Shown: positions 36,370-49,572, counted from the first letter of the stretch. The stretch: DNA of 64,000 nt from Vespa crabro (GCF_910589235.1 NC_060979.1:1990987-2054986), one strand, 5' to 3'. The notes: generated by a model not told the origin, from the letters alone. Numbers and translations: made by a program.

Positions 36370-36422
<53 letters not shown>

Positions 36423-36664
36423 TCATCAAACATAAATTATATCGACGATTGATTCGATAGAAAAAAAAAAAAAAAAAATTTGTTTTAATAAAATTATTAT
36501 ACAAACTCGATCGTATTGTTATAAAATTGTATGATACCAATTATCCATTCATTTTCCTGAATTAATTCAGCTTTAATGCTTGACTGATAAGAATTATGTG
36601 ATTTTTTTTTAAATCTTTCATTTACTCTCCATCTGTAACAAAACTTCATGATTATTACAAGCTT

Positions 36665-36704
<40 letters not shown>

Positions 36705-37652
36705 GAATTGATTTTTGTATTGACAATTTTTCCATTACACAATATCTCAATGAATTTCATCGTAATTGACTTAACTTACATGATAATATTAAAAAGTGCA
36801 CATGCATGCTGTATAACCGCTATGAACATCGAATAATTAGCAATTCCAACTGTACAGAGCATGGTTATATTAATACATTGCAGTGAAAGTTCCATATAAT
36901 ATAGCATTTGAGTTTTAACGTCATAAGAAATTGGTAATAATAATTCGGTTTCATTTATGGCACCATAAATGTATCGTATGTTACATAAGAACGATGGAAA
37001 TACCAAAAATGCTATGTAAAGATAGAAGCATACTGAAATGTAAGGTGAAAATAAAAAACAAAACAAACAAAACAAAAAAACGAAAAAAAAAAAAAAAAAA
37101 CAAAAAAAAACAAAAAGAAAGAGAGAGAAAGAAATAAATATGGATTAATTAATATATAATGAATATTTATCGGAGATACAATTTTTTATTTTATATTGCC
37201 AACTTGCAATAGTAATCGTGCACAGTCTGCTCAGTTTGGAAAATTTTTTCAATATTATTAATTCGGGCTTAGCCGCTAGATCGTCCCAATCGCATTTGAT
37301 ACGGTGCATAATTTGTTTCATCTGAAAGATATACATACTTTTACAAATTGATTAATTGTAATATTCCAATGAGTAATTCATAATTGAAAAGAGTGGTGGA
37401 AGGGAGGTGAAAAGGTGGGGTGGGGATGAAAGGAAAGAAGGAGAAGAAGGAGAAAAATTTAGAAAAATATATTTTCAAACAAATACGAACAATTACACCG
37501 TTCAATAACAAATTGTAATAACAAGATCCAAAGCATAATGTCGGCAATGTAATTTCCAATAATTTAGCGATCGATTTTATATGTCCTTTTGACGTCAAAA
37601 GCGTATAAATCTGAAAGTTAAATAACCGACGATATTTTTGTATTAAATGAAG

Positions 37653-37689
<37 letters not shown>

Positions 37690-37932
37690 AGAAAAAAAGA
37701 AAAAAAAAAAGGGATCAATATCGTACGAAAACTATAGTCAATTGAAATAATTCACATATTCAATGATATTTACCTGTTGATATAATCCAATGGCTATAAA
37801 AATATTAATCGTACAAACGTAAAAAAATTGCTTAAGCGATTTTTGATATTCCCATAAACCGAGAAGTCGAAAAAATCGACAATTGTAAACATAATACTCT
37901 TGATCGATATAATCTTCCCCTTTCAATGCCAT
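34622..37932 (-). CDS. Odorant receptor I, nine exons, intact
   Basis: Predicted odorant receptor of 400 residues. Exons: 37932-37774, 37610-37491, 37321-37204, 37032-36780, 36632-36507, 36126-36036, 35862-35717, 34931-34799, 34678-34622. The start is MALKGEDYIDQEYYVYN. Exon 4 is two codons short (PISYDVKTQ). The last exon runs three residues longer, ending NLKQI. The intron 3 donor is the weak GTTGGC. Exon 7 begins Val-Leu-Gln from the upstream tandem acceptor. The gene is long because intron 5 contains a MITE dimer and TA repeat, and intron 7 a TTA repeat. Despite these insertions the reading frame is complete. Confidence 0.88.
35309..35370. repeat. TTA microsatellite in intron 7 of gene I
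   Basis: Uninterrupted TTA units, not homologous in position to the E/F intergenic TTA repeats. Confidence 0.9.
36202..36373. mobile_element. 172-bp MITE dimer, copy 3, in intron 5 of gene I
   Basis: Two 81-bp elements (36202-36282 and 36293-36373) with the same 10-bp spacer as the A-B copy but in the opposite orientation. Identical dimer architecture at an unrelated site means the dimer moved as one unit. It lies inside a TA repeat and does not touch the splice sites at 36126 and 36507. Confidence 0.85.
36372..36417. repeat. TA microsatellite beside the MITE dimer
   Basis: TA units immediately follow the element end. A shorter TA run precedes the dimer (about 36170-36201), so the insertion split a TA repeat. 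Confidence 0.85.
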
Positions 37933-38179
37933 ATTTCCGTCTATTACAGTTTTCTAACATCGACTAACTTCAAATCCCTTACATTTGTCGAAATTCATTA
38001 AATATTCTTATCGTTCGTACTCGTCTAATAATACGTTTTAATAATTCAATTTTATAAACATCTTCAGAAATTTTCATGCAATCGATACTTACATAATATT
38101 TAATAAGATTCTATATATTCTTTACATCGACGAACAGTATTATACAATTAAACACCTCTATCATTTTCCATCAATTATA

Positions 38180-38330
38180 TTATTTTCCTTATTTCATTTT
38201 TACATTTTACTTCATCCCTTCTCTCGTGACGAGCGCATGCGCGTCGCGAATCCACCCCTTTAGACCGTCCCATTCTCACGCAGTACAGTTTTGTCACTCG
38301 AACGTGTCGGACGTGTTCTCGACTTCAGCA
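38180..38330 (-). promoter_or_regulatory. OR promoter module of gene I
   Basis: GCGCATGCGC is at 38233-38242, about 303 bp from the start codon. The GTCACTCGAACGTG tail is conserved. The octamer is altered to ATGTAAAA. Confidence 0.6.
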
Positions 38331-39423
38331 AACAAAAAAAAAAAAAAAAAAAATAATGACGTGTTAACACGTCAACTTTGTATTTTCAATATTATCTTGA
38401 ATTTTTGAATTTTTTTACAAGTGTGATAAATAATAATCGTTCAATGTTAATATATATATATATATATATATCTAAACGAACGTACGTATGTTCGGATGAA
38501 TCACATAATACAGGACAGTTATATATTATTATTTTTCGACAGAATATATTCAGAAAAATTGTTAAATTGTATCAATGTGAATTTTTAATAACGAACAATA
38601 TTTTTTATTAATCGAAATTTCAAGTTCATCGGTATTTCCTTGAATAAAAGTACAGCATGCTTTTTCTTTTTTTTTGTTTTTCTTTTTTCCTTTTTTTTTT
38701 TTTTTTATTCTTTTTAATAATTTCAATTGCCGTAATGTTTTTAAATTAAAAAAATAATATAAATAATAATACGAAATTGCAAATGATTTAATTCGTATGA
38801 AATTGTACGAGTCAGTGATTATTGTTTATTGATGCTATTTTAAAAATCTACGTCATCCCTTTTTTTTTTTTTGGTGGAAAGAAAATTGGAAAAAAATGTT
38901 TAAATATTGAATAGACATCTACTATATAATTTCATTTCACAAATATATATATATATTTTTTTTTCTAGAACGTGATTATTGGTGCTTGAATTCATTAAAT
39001 CCTTGAAATCAATTGAATGATTTGAATCCTTGAATCGATCATATGCTTGAATCCTTTTTCCATCATTTTCCAAATTTTTACACTTCATCAAAAAAAAAAA
39101 AAAAAATGATAATGTGTTTTCTTTAATTTTATAGAATAACGATATTACATAATTATGTAATATTATATTTAAAATAAATATTGTATTTAAAATGATTCAA
39201 TCAATGATTCATACAATCAATAATATTAATGAAATTAATCGATAATGAAATTTATCAAAAAAAAAAACGATAAATATTGGGGCTCTATGCAATATACATC
39301 AAGAATATTGAAAATAATATCTATTGAAAATAATTGTTTCCTGCGATTGATATTTTGAAAAATAAAATATCACAGTTACAATTTTATTCTTATATCAATC
39401 TATAATATTATAATCCAGTAAAT
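38331..39423. other. Intergenic I-J
   Basis: Low-complexity T and A runs (38660-38710, 39090-39106) and a TA run near 38450-38470. No exon. A weak version of the distal element (CAGGACAGTTA) lies near 38511. Confidence 0.5.
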
Positions 39424-41675
39424 TCATTGTAAATTATAGAATACCATAGCGATAGAAAATGATGATCGCATTAACTATTAAAAAATATTTCGATTATTAT
39501 AAGTTACTTAATGTTCCTACATAAAGTAAATACATTTATTCCTAAAAAGTTTTTTTTTTTTACCGAAGCAAACAAATCATTTGATACTTCTTTAATTCCC
39601 GCCAATGATAAATAAGATATTCTCATGCTGCTCATTATCAAAAAGAGTAATATTTTTTTCGTTTTCGCTGATAACGAATAAAACGGTATTTGACAGCTGT
39701 AAAAGAAATCAATTGATTATATATATATAATTTATATGTACATGAAATAATGTTGGATATTTGAAAAGAAAAAAAAACATTCTTGTGTTTGTACAGAAAT
39801 TCGTTCGACTTGATAAAAAAAAAAAAAGGTCGAAGGTTTCCTTCCTTCTTTTTTTTTTTCCGCCACATGAAAAAAATCCAATTCATGATTTCGTTCAATT
39901 CAAACCTTACAAGATATTTCTTTATACAAAATTTCTTTCAGCTAATGCCATTGTGAGAATTTTCTACGAGGAGGCATTTTTCTTTTTTTTTTTTTTTCTT
40001 TTTTTACATTCATAATATTAACCAAAAATGCACGTACGAAATTAATCGAATATATTATATATTATATCCAATTGAATATATTATACTTACAATGCTTTAA
40101 ACACATTCTCACTGTGGTCAATTAATTTTTGTCCAAGATAATAATAAATGTATATCACGAAGAGTGACGCAATAACATAACAGATATTTGTCAATCCTTC
40201 AGTCCCATTCAGATTAAAAGAAATTATCTGAAATATCTAAAGAGAAAAAAAAAGAAAAAAAAAAAAAATAAATAAAACAGAAAAAAAAATTAAGAAGAAA
40301 AAATTCAACGAAAATTCACTCCATTTCTCAATTATTATATTTCTTAAAAAAAAAAAAAAAAAAAAAAAAAATTGAAAATTATTTCAACACTTATCCATAC
40401 TTACGTAAAAATAATCAATCATGATGACTATCGACGCCAATAATATTTCGAACAGATAAACTGTTTCATAAAACGATCTTATCAAATTGACGAATCTTGA
40501 TATAAAATGAACAAAAAAAAAAAAATAAATAAATATTCTAATGTTAACAATTGCAAAATTAATAAATCATATTAACAATTAATATATCGTATGGATAGTA
40601 AAATGTGATACAAACTCGATTACGCTATTACGATATTTTACGATACCAACTAACCATTCACTGTCCTCGACTAAGTCAATATTATGATTGGCATAATTTC
40701 CATTATGCAAATATTTTTTAAATCTGTCATAAACCCTCCATCTGTAATATCGACGATATACACACAAAAAAAAAAAACAAAAAAAAAAAGACAAAAAAAA
40801 AGCAAAAGAAAAAAAATATTTCTCCTTTATTATATCCTCAATGTTCATATTTATTACTTACTCGATTATGTTAAACAATGCACATGTATGCTGTATAATT
40901 GCAACGAACATAGAATAATTAGCAATTCCCATCGTACATGTCACGAGAATAATTAAATATTGAATAAAAATTATATTGTAATAATGCATTTTACTTTTCG
41001 TGAAATAATCAATATAAATTGGAAATATTAATTCACTTTGATTAATGGAACCAATATTGTATTGAAATATACTTGACAACGATGGAAATATCAAAAGTAT
41101 AATATATAGATAAAATGAAACTGTGAATATAAAAAGTAATAATTATATGACATAATAATATATTTCTTTAATTTAATTTTAATAAAATTTTTCCTTTCAC
41201 ATATTGACCAACCTGCTATCACTATTGTACAAAATCTACTTCTACTGGCATATTTTTTCAATATTATTAATTCCGGTTTATTCTCTAAATCATTCCAATC
41301 GCATTTTATACGATAAAGAATTTTCTTCATCTAAAATTCGTACGTAAATCGTATTAGTTCGTTCGTTAAAAACAAAACGAGCGTGTGTTTCGTTTATAAT
41401 TGGAGAAAGAAAGAAGAAAGAGAAAAACACAAAAAAAAAAAAAAACAAAAAAAAAATAAAATCATTGAAATATAACTCTCAAGAAATACGAACAATTGTG
41501 CCATTGAGTAAAAGATTGTAATAACATGACACAAAGCATATAAATGGCAAAATATTTTCCAATAATTCGATGATAGATTTTAATTTTCGTTCGGACATCA
41601 TCAGAGAACAAATCTAAACACATACAACATCCATTATATTTATTTGATATTTAATAGAATATAAAAAAAAAAAAG

Positions 41676-41706
<31 letters not shown>

Positions 41707-41939
41707 AAGTTAGCCTTATTCAAAATAATTTAAAAGATAATTTAATCCATAGAGAAATAATATAATAATCGATACTTAACGCTTTCAATTAATACAATGA
41801 TTAATATAAAATTGATAAAACAAACGTAGATCAATTGTTTAATAGACGTTTGATATTTCCATAATCCAAGAAATTTAAATAATAAACGATTGTAAGTATA
41901 ATACTCGTTGTCAATATAATCTTCCTCTTTCAAAAGCAT
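39424..41939 (-). CDS. Odorant receptor J, nine exons, intact
   Basis: Predicted odorant receptor of 400 residues. Exons: 41939-41781, 41613-41494, 41330-41213, 41120-40862, 40741-40616, 40495-40405, 40236-40091, 39696-39564, 39474-39424. The start is MLLKEEDYIDNEYYTYNR. Exon 1 ends LIES with an unusual donor, GTTAAG; this junction is the least certain. Exon 4 has MGIANYSMFVAIIQHTCAL (Thr for the usual Ala). Exon 7 starts Ile-Phe-Gln from the upstream acceptor. The C-terminus is SFSIAMVFYNLQ. Introns 4, 5 and 7 are filled with A/T homopolymers, and some produce false plus-strand frames. Confidence 0.88.
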
Positions 41940-42208
41940 ACTTTCTTCTGTTATGACTGTTTAATATCGACTGATCTCAACCCTTTACGTTTAACCAAAC
42001 ATCATCTCTCTAATCATCCCTTTAATCATCTCTGAACTATTACAAAACCCTTTATAATTTTAAGAAACGTTCAGTAATTGTCGTGTAATCGATATTTGTA
42101 AAATATTTATAAAATTCTATATCTTCTTTACATTGACGTTGCAGTATTATACAATTAAACATCTGTCTCACTTCTCAAAAATTATTTATTTCATTTTTTT
42201 TCTCGTTT

Positions 42209-42389
42209 TTTCTTACCCCATCCTTGCATTGTATATTACTTCATCCCTTCTCTCGCAAGCACATGCGCGTTGCGAGTCCAACCAACTCCACCCCACCCCA
42301 ACCCCCGCCCATCTTATCGCCCCATTTTTCCTCAGTTCACTTTTGTCACTCGAACGTGACGGACGTAATTTCTTTTTTTTGTGCTTCAA
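42209..42389 (-). promoter_or_regulatory. OR promoter module of gene J
   Basis: The core is GCACATGCGC at 42259-42268, one base off the palindrome and still within the NRF-1-type consensus. It lies about 322 bp from the start codon. The centre is extended by C-rich sequence as in H. The distal CAGGGTAAGTCGCTTGAAA is at about 42478-42496. Confidence 0.6.
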
Positions 42390-43548
42390 CAAAAAAAAAT
42401 CCTAACTATGGCGCTTAATACGTCAGCAATTAAAAAATCCCAAGGAATCGTTTGTACAGTCGGGGCAAACAATTGTGCAGGGTAAGTCGCTTGAAACTTG
42501 AGAGCGTTAATTTTTATTTTAATAAATCTTTCAAGATTTTTAATACATTGTTATAATAAATTTTTAATAAATTGTTCAAGATAATTGTTTTAATAAATTT
42601 TTAATAAATTGTTCAAGATAACAATTGAACTATTTCGATCCTTCATATATTTTTCCCCCCAAGGATTTCAATATCATTGATATTTTTTTATTCTTTTTTA
42701 TTTTATTTATTTATTTATTTTTTTTTTTATTTTTTTATTCTTTTATGAAATCCATCAATTATTTTGTTTCGCAATTAATACGTTTTTGATTTCTTCGTGA
42801 ATAGATGAAAAAGAAGTATCGTCGAATGATGATTAATGCGCTGTGTATTTGGAAAAAAAAAAAAAAAAAGAAGTATTTGCGCTGATTCGAGCAGATTTTA
42901 ATAGTCGTATCATTTTATCGCTTGAAATTAAAAAAAGAAATAAAAAGACAAAAAAAAAAAGGAAAAAAAAATGTTTTGAATGGGTGGTAAAAAGAGGGTG
43001 AATCAATATATGTTGACTACATATACACGACGATCATATTTTTGCAATCATATATAAAATATAAAAATGAAAAAAAAAAAAAAAAAAAGAAAAAAAAAGA
43101 ATTATTCAATAATTATTATTCACGTATTAATTATGAATATAATTAATATAATTAATATTTGTATAATTATATTAATTATAATTAAATTGATTAATATAAT
43201 TAATGGTTGAATATAATTAATATAATTTAACGATTATATAATATTTGATAAATATTATCACATAATCATTTTCCTTTATTAATATCATAAGTGTATTTAA
43301 TCAAATCGAAAATACAAATATCATTTTAAGAAATGAGACATTTTTTTCGAGTAATTAAAAATTCTCAATAAGCGGAGCAAATGCGAAATCTCGTTTTTTT
43401 ATTTTTTTTTTTTTTTTTTATACGTTTTTATTTTCTTTAAGAAAAAGAGAATTTCTTGATACAATTGATATTTGATTAATCGATAACAAGAATTAATAAT
43501 TAATTTCCATGACACTATATAAACGTCTATCATAATCCTCGAATAAAT
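42390..43548. other. Intergenic J-K
   Basis: T- and A-rich runs and ATTAATATAATTAAT-type repeats near 43130-43230. No exon or module beyond the distal element of J. Confidence 0.5.
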
Positions 43549-45980
43549 TTATTGAAGATTGTTGAATACCGTGGCCAAAGAAAATGACGTCCGTATTAAC
43601 TATTATATTAATAAACATTTCAATTATTATAAATCTGTTTAATGACAATCATGGTACCCCATATATATATATATATATATATAAATTTAAATAAATAAAC
43701 AATTTTGTTACCGAGACAAATAATTCATTGGATACAACGATAGCACCCATCACCGATAAATTGCACGGCCTCATGCTCTTCATTATCAAAAAGAGTAACA
43801 TTTTTTGTGATTTCAATGACAACGAATAAAATGGTATTTGACAGCTAAAAAAAAAAAAGAAAAAGAAAAAAGAAAAAAGAAAAAAACAAATGTTAATATT
43901 ATTATATTCCTTCGTAAAAGTATTAAAAATTAATTATGAACTTGTTACGTGAGCTCGTGCGAATTGATCGAATATTTGAAGGAAACGAAAGGAAAAAGAA
44001 AGAAAAAAAAAGAAAAAAAGAAAAAAAAGGAAAAAAAAAGAAAGGAAAAAGAAAAAAAAATGGTCCTATTCGAGATATCAATTCGATTAGGTAACTTGTG
44101 GCATTTGATTTTTGTCGGTCCGCGGCTAAAATTTATCAGAAAAAAAAAAAAAGAAAAAGAAAAAGAAAAAGTACAAAAAGAAAAAAAGAAAGAAAGAAAG
44201 AAAGAAAAAAAAGCTTTATCCGTATCATTTAATTTTGTTATCTTTTCTCCATCTAATGACGTACAATGGACATTACATATATATAATCTTAATGATATTA
44301 AAAAGAAAAAAAAAAGAAAAAAATGTCAATAATAATTAATTGTTATTTCATCCAAAGAAAATAATTATTAATATAAAATGTTTTCTTATTGAAAAAAAAA
44401 AAAAAAAAAAAAAAGAATTATTATATAAAAAATAAATTCAATCAATTTAAATGAATATAATCTATAATCGTTGATGCCAATCGTTAAATTTTCCATATAT
44501 TTTTATCATTTTTTCTTTGTTAATGTGACAATTAAAAATCAATACGTTATCAAAACAATAGAACGTAATTATGATTCGTAATTATTATAATCAATACTTA
44601 CAGTCCTATGAATTAATATAAACAATACTTACAGTCCTATGAATACATTGTCATTGTGATCCATTAATTTTTGTCCAAGATAAAAGTAAACATATATTAC
44701 AGAAAGTGATGAAACGACGTAACAAAAAATCGTCAATTCTTCGGTTTTGCTCAGCTGAAAGGATAATATTTGGAGTACCTAGAAAAAAAGAGAAGAAAAA
44801 AAAGAAAGAGAAAAAAGAAAAAAAAAACAAAAGAAAACGAAAAAAAGGAGAAAGAAAAGGAGAAGAGAAAAGGGAAAAAGAAAGAACGAAGAAATTAAAC
44901 AAACCAGAGCAAATTTCTGATCCAATGTCCACGACTATTCGTTATACGATTAATAAGCTCGTAAGTGTGACATCTTTTTCTTTTTTTCTCTTTTTTTCTT
45001 TTTTTTTCTTTTTTCCTTTTCTTTTCTCTTTCGCATTTGTTTTAGAAAAATACTTTTTCTCTTTTTTTGTTTGCTGTTTTTTTTTTTTTTTTCTTTTTTT
45101 TTTTTGCTTACGTAAAAGTAATCTATCACGACAAAAACGAACGCCAATGAACCTTCGAACAGAAGAAACGTTTCGTAAAATAATTTTATTAAATTGACGA
45201 ATCTTGAAAAAGGAGCGGGGAAAAGAAAAAAAAAAGAAAAAAAAAAAGAAAAAAAAGGTAAACGAAATAAAAAAAAAAAGAGATAAAACGTATTACTGAT
45301 ATTATCGATATTAATTTTTTATAAATGTTAATTAAATAAATATGAAAAATATAAAAATTGTATACGAACTTGATCGTTTTATCGTAGAATTTGATGATAT
45401 TAATTAACCATTCCTTTTCGTCGATTAATTCGATATTATTTTTAACATAATAAATATTATGTCGATTGTATTTAAATTTCTCGTCAATTCTCCATCTATA
45501 AAAAAAAAAAAAGAAAAAAAAAAAAAGGAAAAAAAAAAGGAGAAAAATAAAGAAAAATCCACAGGACAATTGCTTGTTAAATATTATAACGATTAATGAT
45601 TTTTTCTAATTTATAATATTTCAATCGTAATCTTAACGATAACTCACACGACGATGTTCAAAAGAGCATAAGCATGCTGTATAACAGCTATGTACATTGA
45701 ATAATTAGCAATCCCTATAAATGCTACGAGAACAATAATCATATATTGTATGGATATACCCAAGAAATAATTGATTTGATTTTTCAAAAAATAATCAATA
45801 CGAAGTGGCAATGTTAATTCGTTTTCATTTATCCAACCAAAGATATATTGAAACATCTTTAACAAGGATGGAAATATCAAAAATGCTATATAAAGATTAA
45901 ACCAAACTGAAATAATAAAAGTATCGATTATGATTTACAATGAATATATCTACGCCTTTTTCTTTCTTTTTTTTTTTTTT

Positions 45981-46019
<39 letters not shown>

Positions 46020-47325
46020 TATAATGGGTTGTTCGGACAGTAATTTCGTTTTTCTTTTTTTTTTGTGATAACTAAAGACAATTTTCGTATAATGAAGAAA
46101 TATTTTATTAAATTATATATTGGCCATTCTGATCCAATACCTTTTACCATCTTTCTGATAGTAGCATGATTCCACGCTTATAAAATTTTTGGTCTTTGCT
46201 GGCAAAAAACTGATCGAGGTGGTTTTTGACCTCCTCATTTGAAGTGAAGGTTTTACCGTGTAAAAAATTTTGCAGTGACCGGAACAAATAATAATCCGAA
46301 GGTGCTAGATCTGGAGAATATGGTGGGTGTGGCATTGTATCCCATTCAAGCTGTAAAAGCTTTTGGCGAGTGACCAAACTTGTATGAGGTCTCGTATTAT
46401 CTTGGTGGAACACTACACCTTCTCTGTTGATTAATTCTGGCCTTTTCTGTTGAAGTGCATCATTCAGTTTGTCCAGCTGATAACAGTAGACTTCCGAATT
46501 AATTGTTGTGTTATCCGGTAAAATCTCAAAAAAAAAAACGATTCCTTTAAAATCCTATCAAACAGACAGCATCACCTTTTTTTGATGGATATTGGCTTTG
46601 GAAATGCTTTGAGCCGGATTCATCTTTTTTGCTCCATGATCTCTTACATTTGACATTGTTATATACAACCCATTTTTTGTCCCCAGTAATGATGCGCTTC
46701 AAAAATGGATCATTTTCGTGACGTTTGGGAAGCGAATCACAGACGTCAACGCAACGACACAAATTTCTCTCCATGAGAACATGGGGAACCCATATATCGA
46801 GCTTCGAGGTTAAACCCAGGCCTTTCAAGTGGTCATAAACAGTTGAATTTGATAAATTCAACCTCTCACCTATCTCACGTGTTGTTATTCGCCGGTTTGC
46901 ATCAACTAATACCTTTATCGTGTCTTTATCAGTTTCAACCGGCCTTCCAGAACGTGGTGCATTTTCGACATCAAAATTGCCGGATCGAAATTTTGCAAAC
47001 CAGTTTTGGCACTGGAGTACTGTTAACACATCTTCTCCATACACATCGGTTAATTTCTTTCTGGCTTGAACAGCATTTTTACCTTTTCTATAATAAAAAA
47101 AAGTAAAATATGACGAAAATGGTGCTTATTGCTCTCCATATTTAAAAGGGCACCAACCAAAAACTACTGCGTAGAATCAATTGGACTTTTTCACACACAT
47201 AATACTTGCTATATCAATTCTCAAAACATATAAATGATTATGCGGCTTAAGTGTGAAGTTAGGTGCAAAAAAAAATACAATTAAATCCTCTGTCGGGAAA
47301 AAATAAAATTACTTTCCGAACCACT

Positions 47326-47366
<41 letters not shown>

Positions 47367-48126
47367 TACCGAACATTTAAAACATAATTTATTTCAAGCC
47401 GTACTAGCGATTGCAATCGTACGAATTCTGCTAATGTGACCGTATCTTTTTAGAATCATCAATTCCGGTTTATTGGCAAGAACGTCCCAATCGCATTTGA
47501 TACGATAAAGAATTTGTCTCATCTGAAATTCGTATATAAACATTCGCAATCGACGAATATTAAAATAAACGAGAGTATGTGTTTTATTATGGAAAGAAGA
47601 TGAAGATAGAAGGAAAAGAAGAAAAAAGAAAAAAAAGAAACAATATTTTTAACGTAATACAAACAATTGCGCCGTTCGATAATAAATTGTAATAACAAGA
47701 TCCAAAGCATAAAGTTGGCAACGTTATTTCCATTAGCTTAGCGATTGTTCTTATTTTTCCATCTGCCGTGTAAAGCGTATAAATCTATGGATGACGAGAA
47801 AAAAAAAAAAAATAAAAATAATTTTCCATTCAATTAATTGTTTATATTTGAACGAACAATGCTTGTCGAGCTTGTCTCGAATTATTCGAATTATTCGTTC
47901 CAAAAAAAAAAAAAAAAAAAAAAAAAGAAAAAAAAAACAAGTTACGAATAGATCGAAGAAAACATACGTGTTGAAATATCCCAAGGATTATCATAAGTAC
48001 GATGAAACAAACATAAATCAATTGTTTAAACGACATCCGATATTCCCATAATCCAAGGAATTTAAATAATAAACGATTGTAAAAGTAATACTCGTTGTCG
48101 ACAAAGTCCTTCTCTTTCAGAATCAT
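43549..48126 (-). CDS. Odorant receptor K, intact, mariner in intron 3
   Basis: Predicted odorant receptor of 400 residues. Exons: 48126-47968, 47784-47665, 47522-47405, 45906-45648, 45495-45370, 45202-45112, 44778-44633, 43844-43712, 43599-43549. The start is MILKEKDFVDNEYYFYN. Exon 4 has the variant GIANYSMYIAVIQHAYAL, with Tyr for the otherwise invariant Cys. Exon 7 begins Val-Leu-Gln with CAA, so only the upstream tandem acceptor works. The donor of exon 7 is followed by a partial duplicate (44591-44612). Intron 3 is about 1.5 kb because of a mariner insertion; both flanking splice sites are intact. The C-terminus is SFSLATVFNNLQ, ending in TAA where most use TGA. Exons 5 and 8 lie beside long A/G-rich runs that may hinder gene predictors. 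Confidence 0.87.
44591..44645. repeat. Short tandem duplication of the exon 7 donor of gene K
   Basis: AATACTTACAGTCCTATGAA (plus strand) occurs at about 44593 and again at about 44622. On the minus strand each copy contains the end of exon 7 and the donor GTAAGT. The exon-proximal copy joins the conserved frame. The other would add about ten codons if used. Confidence 0.7.
46024..47328 (-). mobile_element. Mariner transposon, 1305 bp, inactive, in intron 3 of gene K
   Basis: The ends are imperfect inverted repeats (GGGTTGTTCGGACAGTAATT on the left, the like of GAGTGGTTCGGAAAGTAATT on the right), flanked by TA and set inside a TA microsatellite (about 45984-46023 and 47329-47360). The size is typical of full-length mariner elements. 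It lies in the same orientation as the host gene. The transposase inside is broken (see its own entry), so the element could only move with enzyme supplied from elsewhere. Confidence 0.92.
46144..47142 (-). pseudogene. Mariner transposase, broken
   Basis: Remains of a DDE/D mariner transposase that would cut and paste the element at TA sites. The N-terminal helix-turn-helix part reads RKGKNAVQARKKL and later SGRPVETDKDTIKVLVDAN. The catalytic Asp motifs TGDKKW, HQDNTRPH and YSPDLAPSDYYLF are all visible, the last two in 46144-46413. Breaks: a probable frame change in the T/A run near 47093-47103, a one-base insertion near 46614-46620 (after KKDE), and two adjacent stops, TGA TAG, where the family has Trp-Trp before Asp (about 46550-46555). 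The first charged residue after TGD is Lys rather than the common Glu. It cannot yield a full protein. Confidence 0.88.
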
Positions 48127-48376
48127 ACTTCCTTCTCATTTGACTTTCTAACATCGACTAACATCAATATCCCTTATATTTTCCCAACGTCATTAACTAT
48201 TCTAATCATCCACCCTACATAGTAAACTCTTAATAATTTATTTTCATAGAAATGTCCATGTAATTGTATCGCGAATCGATATTAACCGTAAAACTTTTAC
48301 AATGTTCCATAACTTTCTTACATTATCGATCAGTATTATTATAATGAAACGTCTGTCATTATTCCTCGACAATTAC

Positions 48377-48546
48377 TTCATTTTCTTGAACCACCCCCAC
48401 CCTACCAAGCTTTGCATTTTAAAGTACTTCATCCCTTCTCTCGCAGGCGCATGCGCTTTGCGTTACCAACCCCCTCTTTACTGTTCCATTCTTATGCAGT
48501 TTAATTTTGTCACTCGAACGTGACGGACGTGTCCTCGTCCATCAAT
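48377..48546 (-). promoter_or_regulatory. OR promoter module of gene K
   Basis: GCGCATGCGC is at 48447-48456, about 323 bp from the start codon. ATGCAAAG is present. The distal CAGGGTGAGTCGTTAAAAAC is at about 48655-48674. Confidence 0.62.
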
Positions 48547-48696
48547 AAAACAAAATCAATGTTAATGATTTAATTGAACAATATTTTTGATCTTATCATT
48601 TGTACGATAATGAAAAGTGTGATTAAAAAAAGTGGGAAAAAGGAAAGAAATAAACAGGGTGAGTCGTTAAAAACGGAACAACGTTTGCTTTTCTTT

Positions 48697-48727
<31 letters not shown>

Positions 48728-49452
48728 GATTAAACGAAAGAATTGTTTAGGATAATAGTTAAACTATTTCCAGATGGAATATCGGAAAGTGCAAAGATAT
48801 TTTTCTTAAGATTATAATTTTTGCAAAATTTCAAGACAATTCATATATATGTTTATATATTATTTTTTCTTTCTTTCTTTTTTTTTCTCTTTTTCTAATC
48901 CATCAACTTTGTTTTGTTTTGCTATATATCTTTCTTTCATGTATCTCCATATATTAAAAAAAAAAAAAAAAAGAAAAATTAACGAGAAAAAAATTACAAA
49001 TCCGCGATTTATTATGAAATAATATTTGATGATACATGCAGATGTTAAAGGTCATAATTTTTTTATTGCAAAAAATTATAAAAAAAAAAAAGAAGTACAT
49101 GAATGATAAGCCGATTCATAATTCATCATATATTCACGATCATATTTTTTAAAATTACATATATGCATATATAATTAAAGTATTGTGCATATATGTAGAT
49201 ATGATATAATATAATAATTTAATATATATCTATATAATGAATAAATGAATATATATATATATATATTTAATATAGAGTTATTATTTTATTAAATTTGATT
49301 AAAACAAAACAATATTCTATTAATTATTATGTTGAAATGAATCAATATGAACATTTATTTATTATTACCAGGAGATTAAAATTTATTATAAATTCAAAGT
49401 ATTAAATACTATGGATACTTATATTAATACTAGGCATACATATATAAATAAA

Positions 49453-49497
<45 letters not shown>

Positions 49498-49572
49498 CTT
49501 AGAAAATATAAAAAAGGATTCTAAGCAAAATTATTTCACTTATTGTTATTTGTGTACGTACTGCATAATATA

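Noticed and set aside
44706..45197. 163-residue Lys/Phe-rich plus-strand frame, and similar ones at 43949-44332 and 47791-48051
   Set aside because: They run over introns of gene K made of A/G and T runs, and overlap exons 6 and 7 of the receptor antisense.
46843..47106. Plus-strand 87-residue frame in the mariner
   Set aside because: It is the reverse strand of the transposase N-terminal region.
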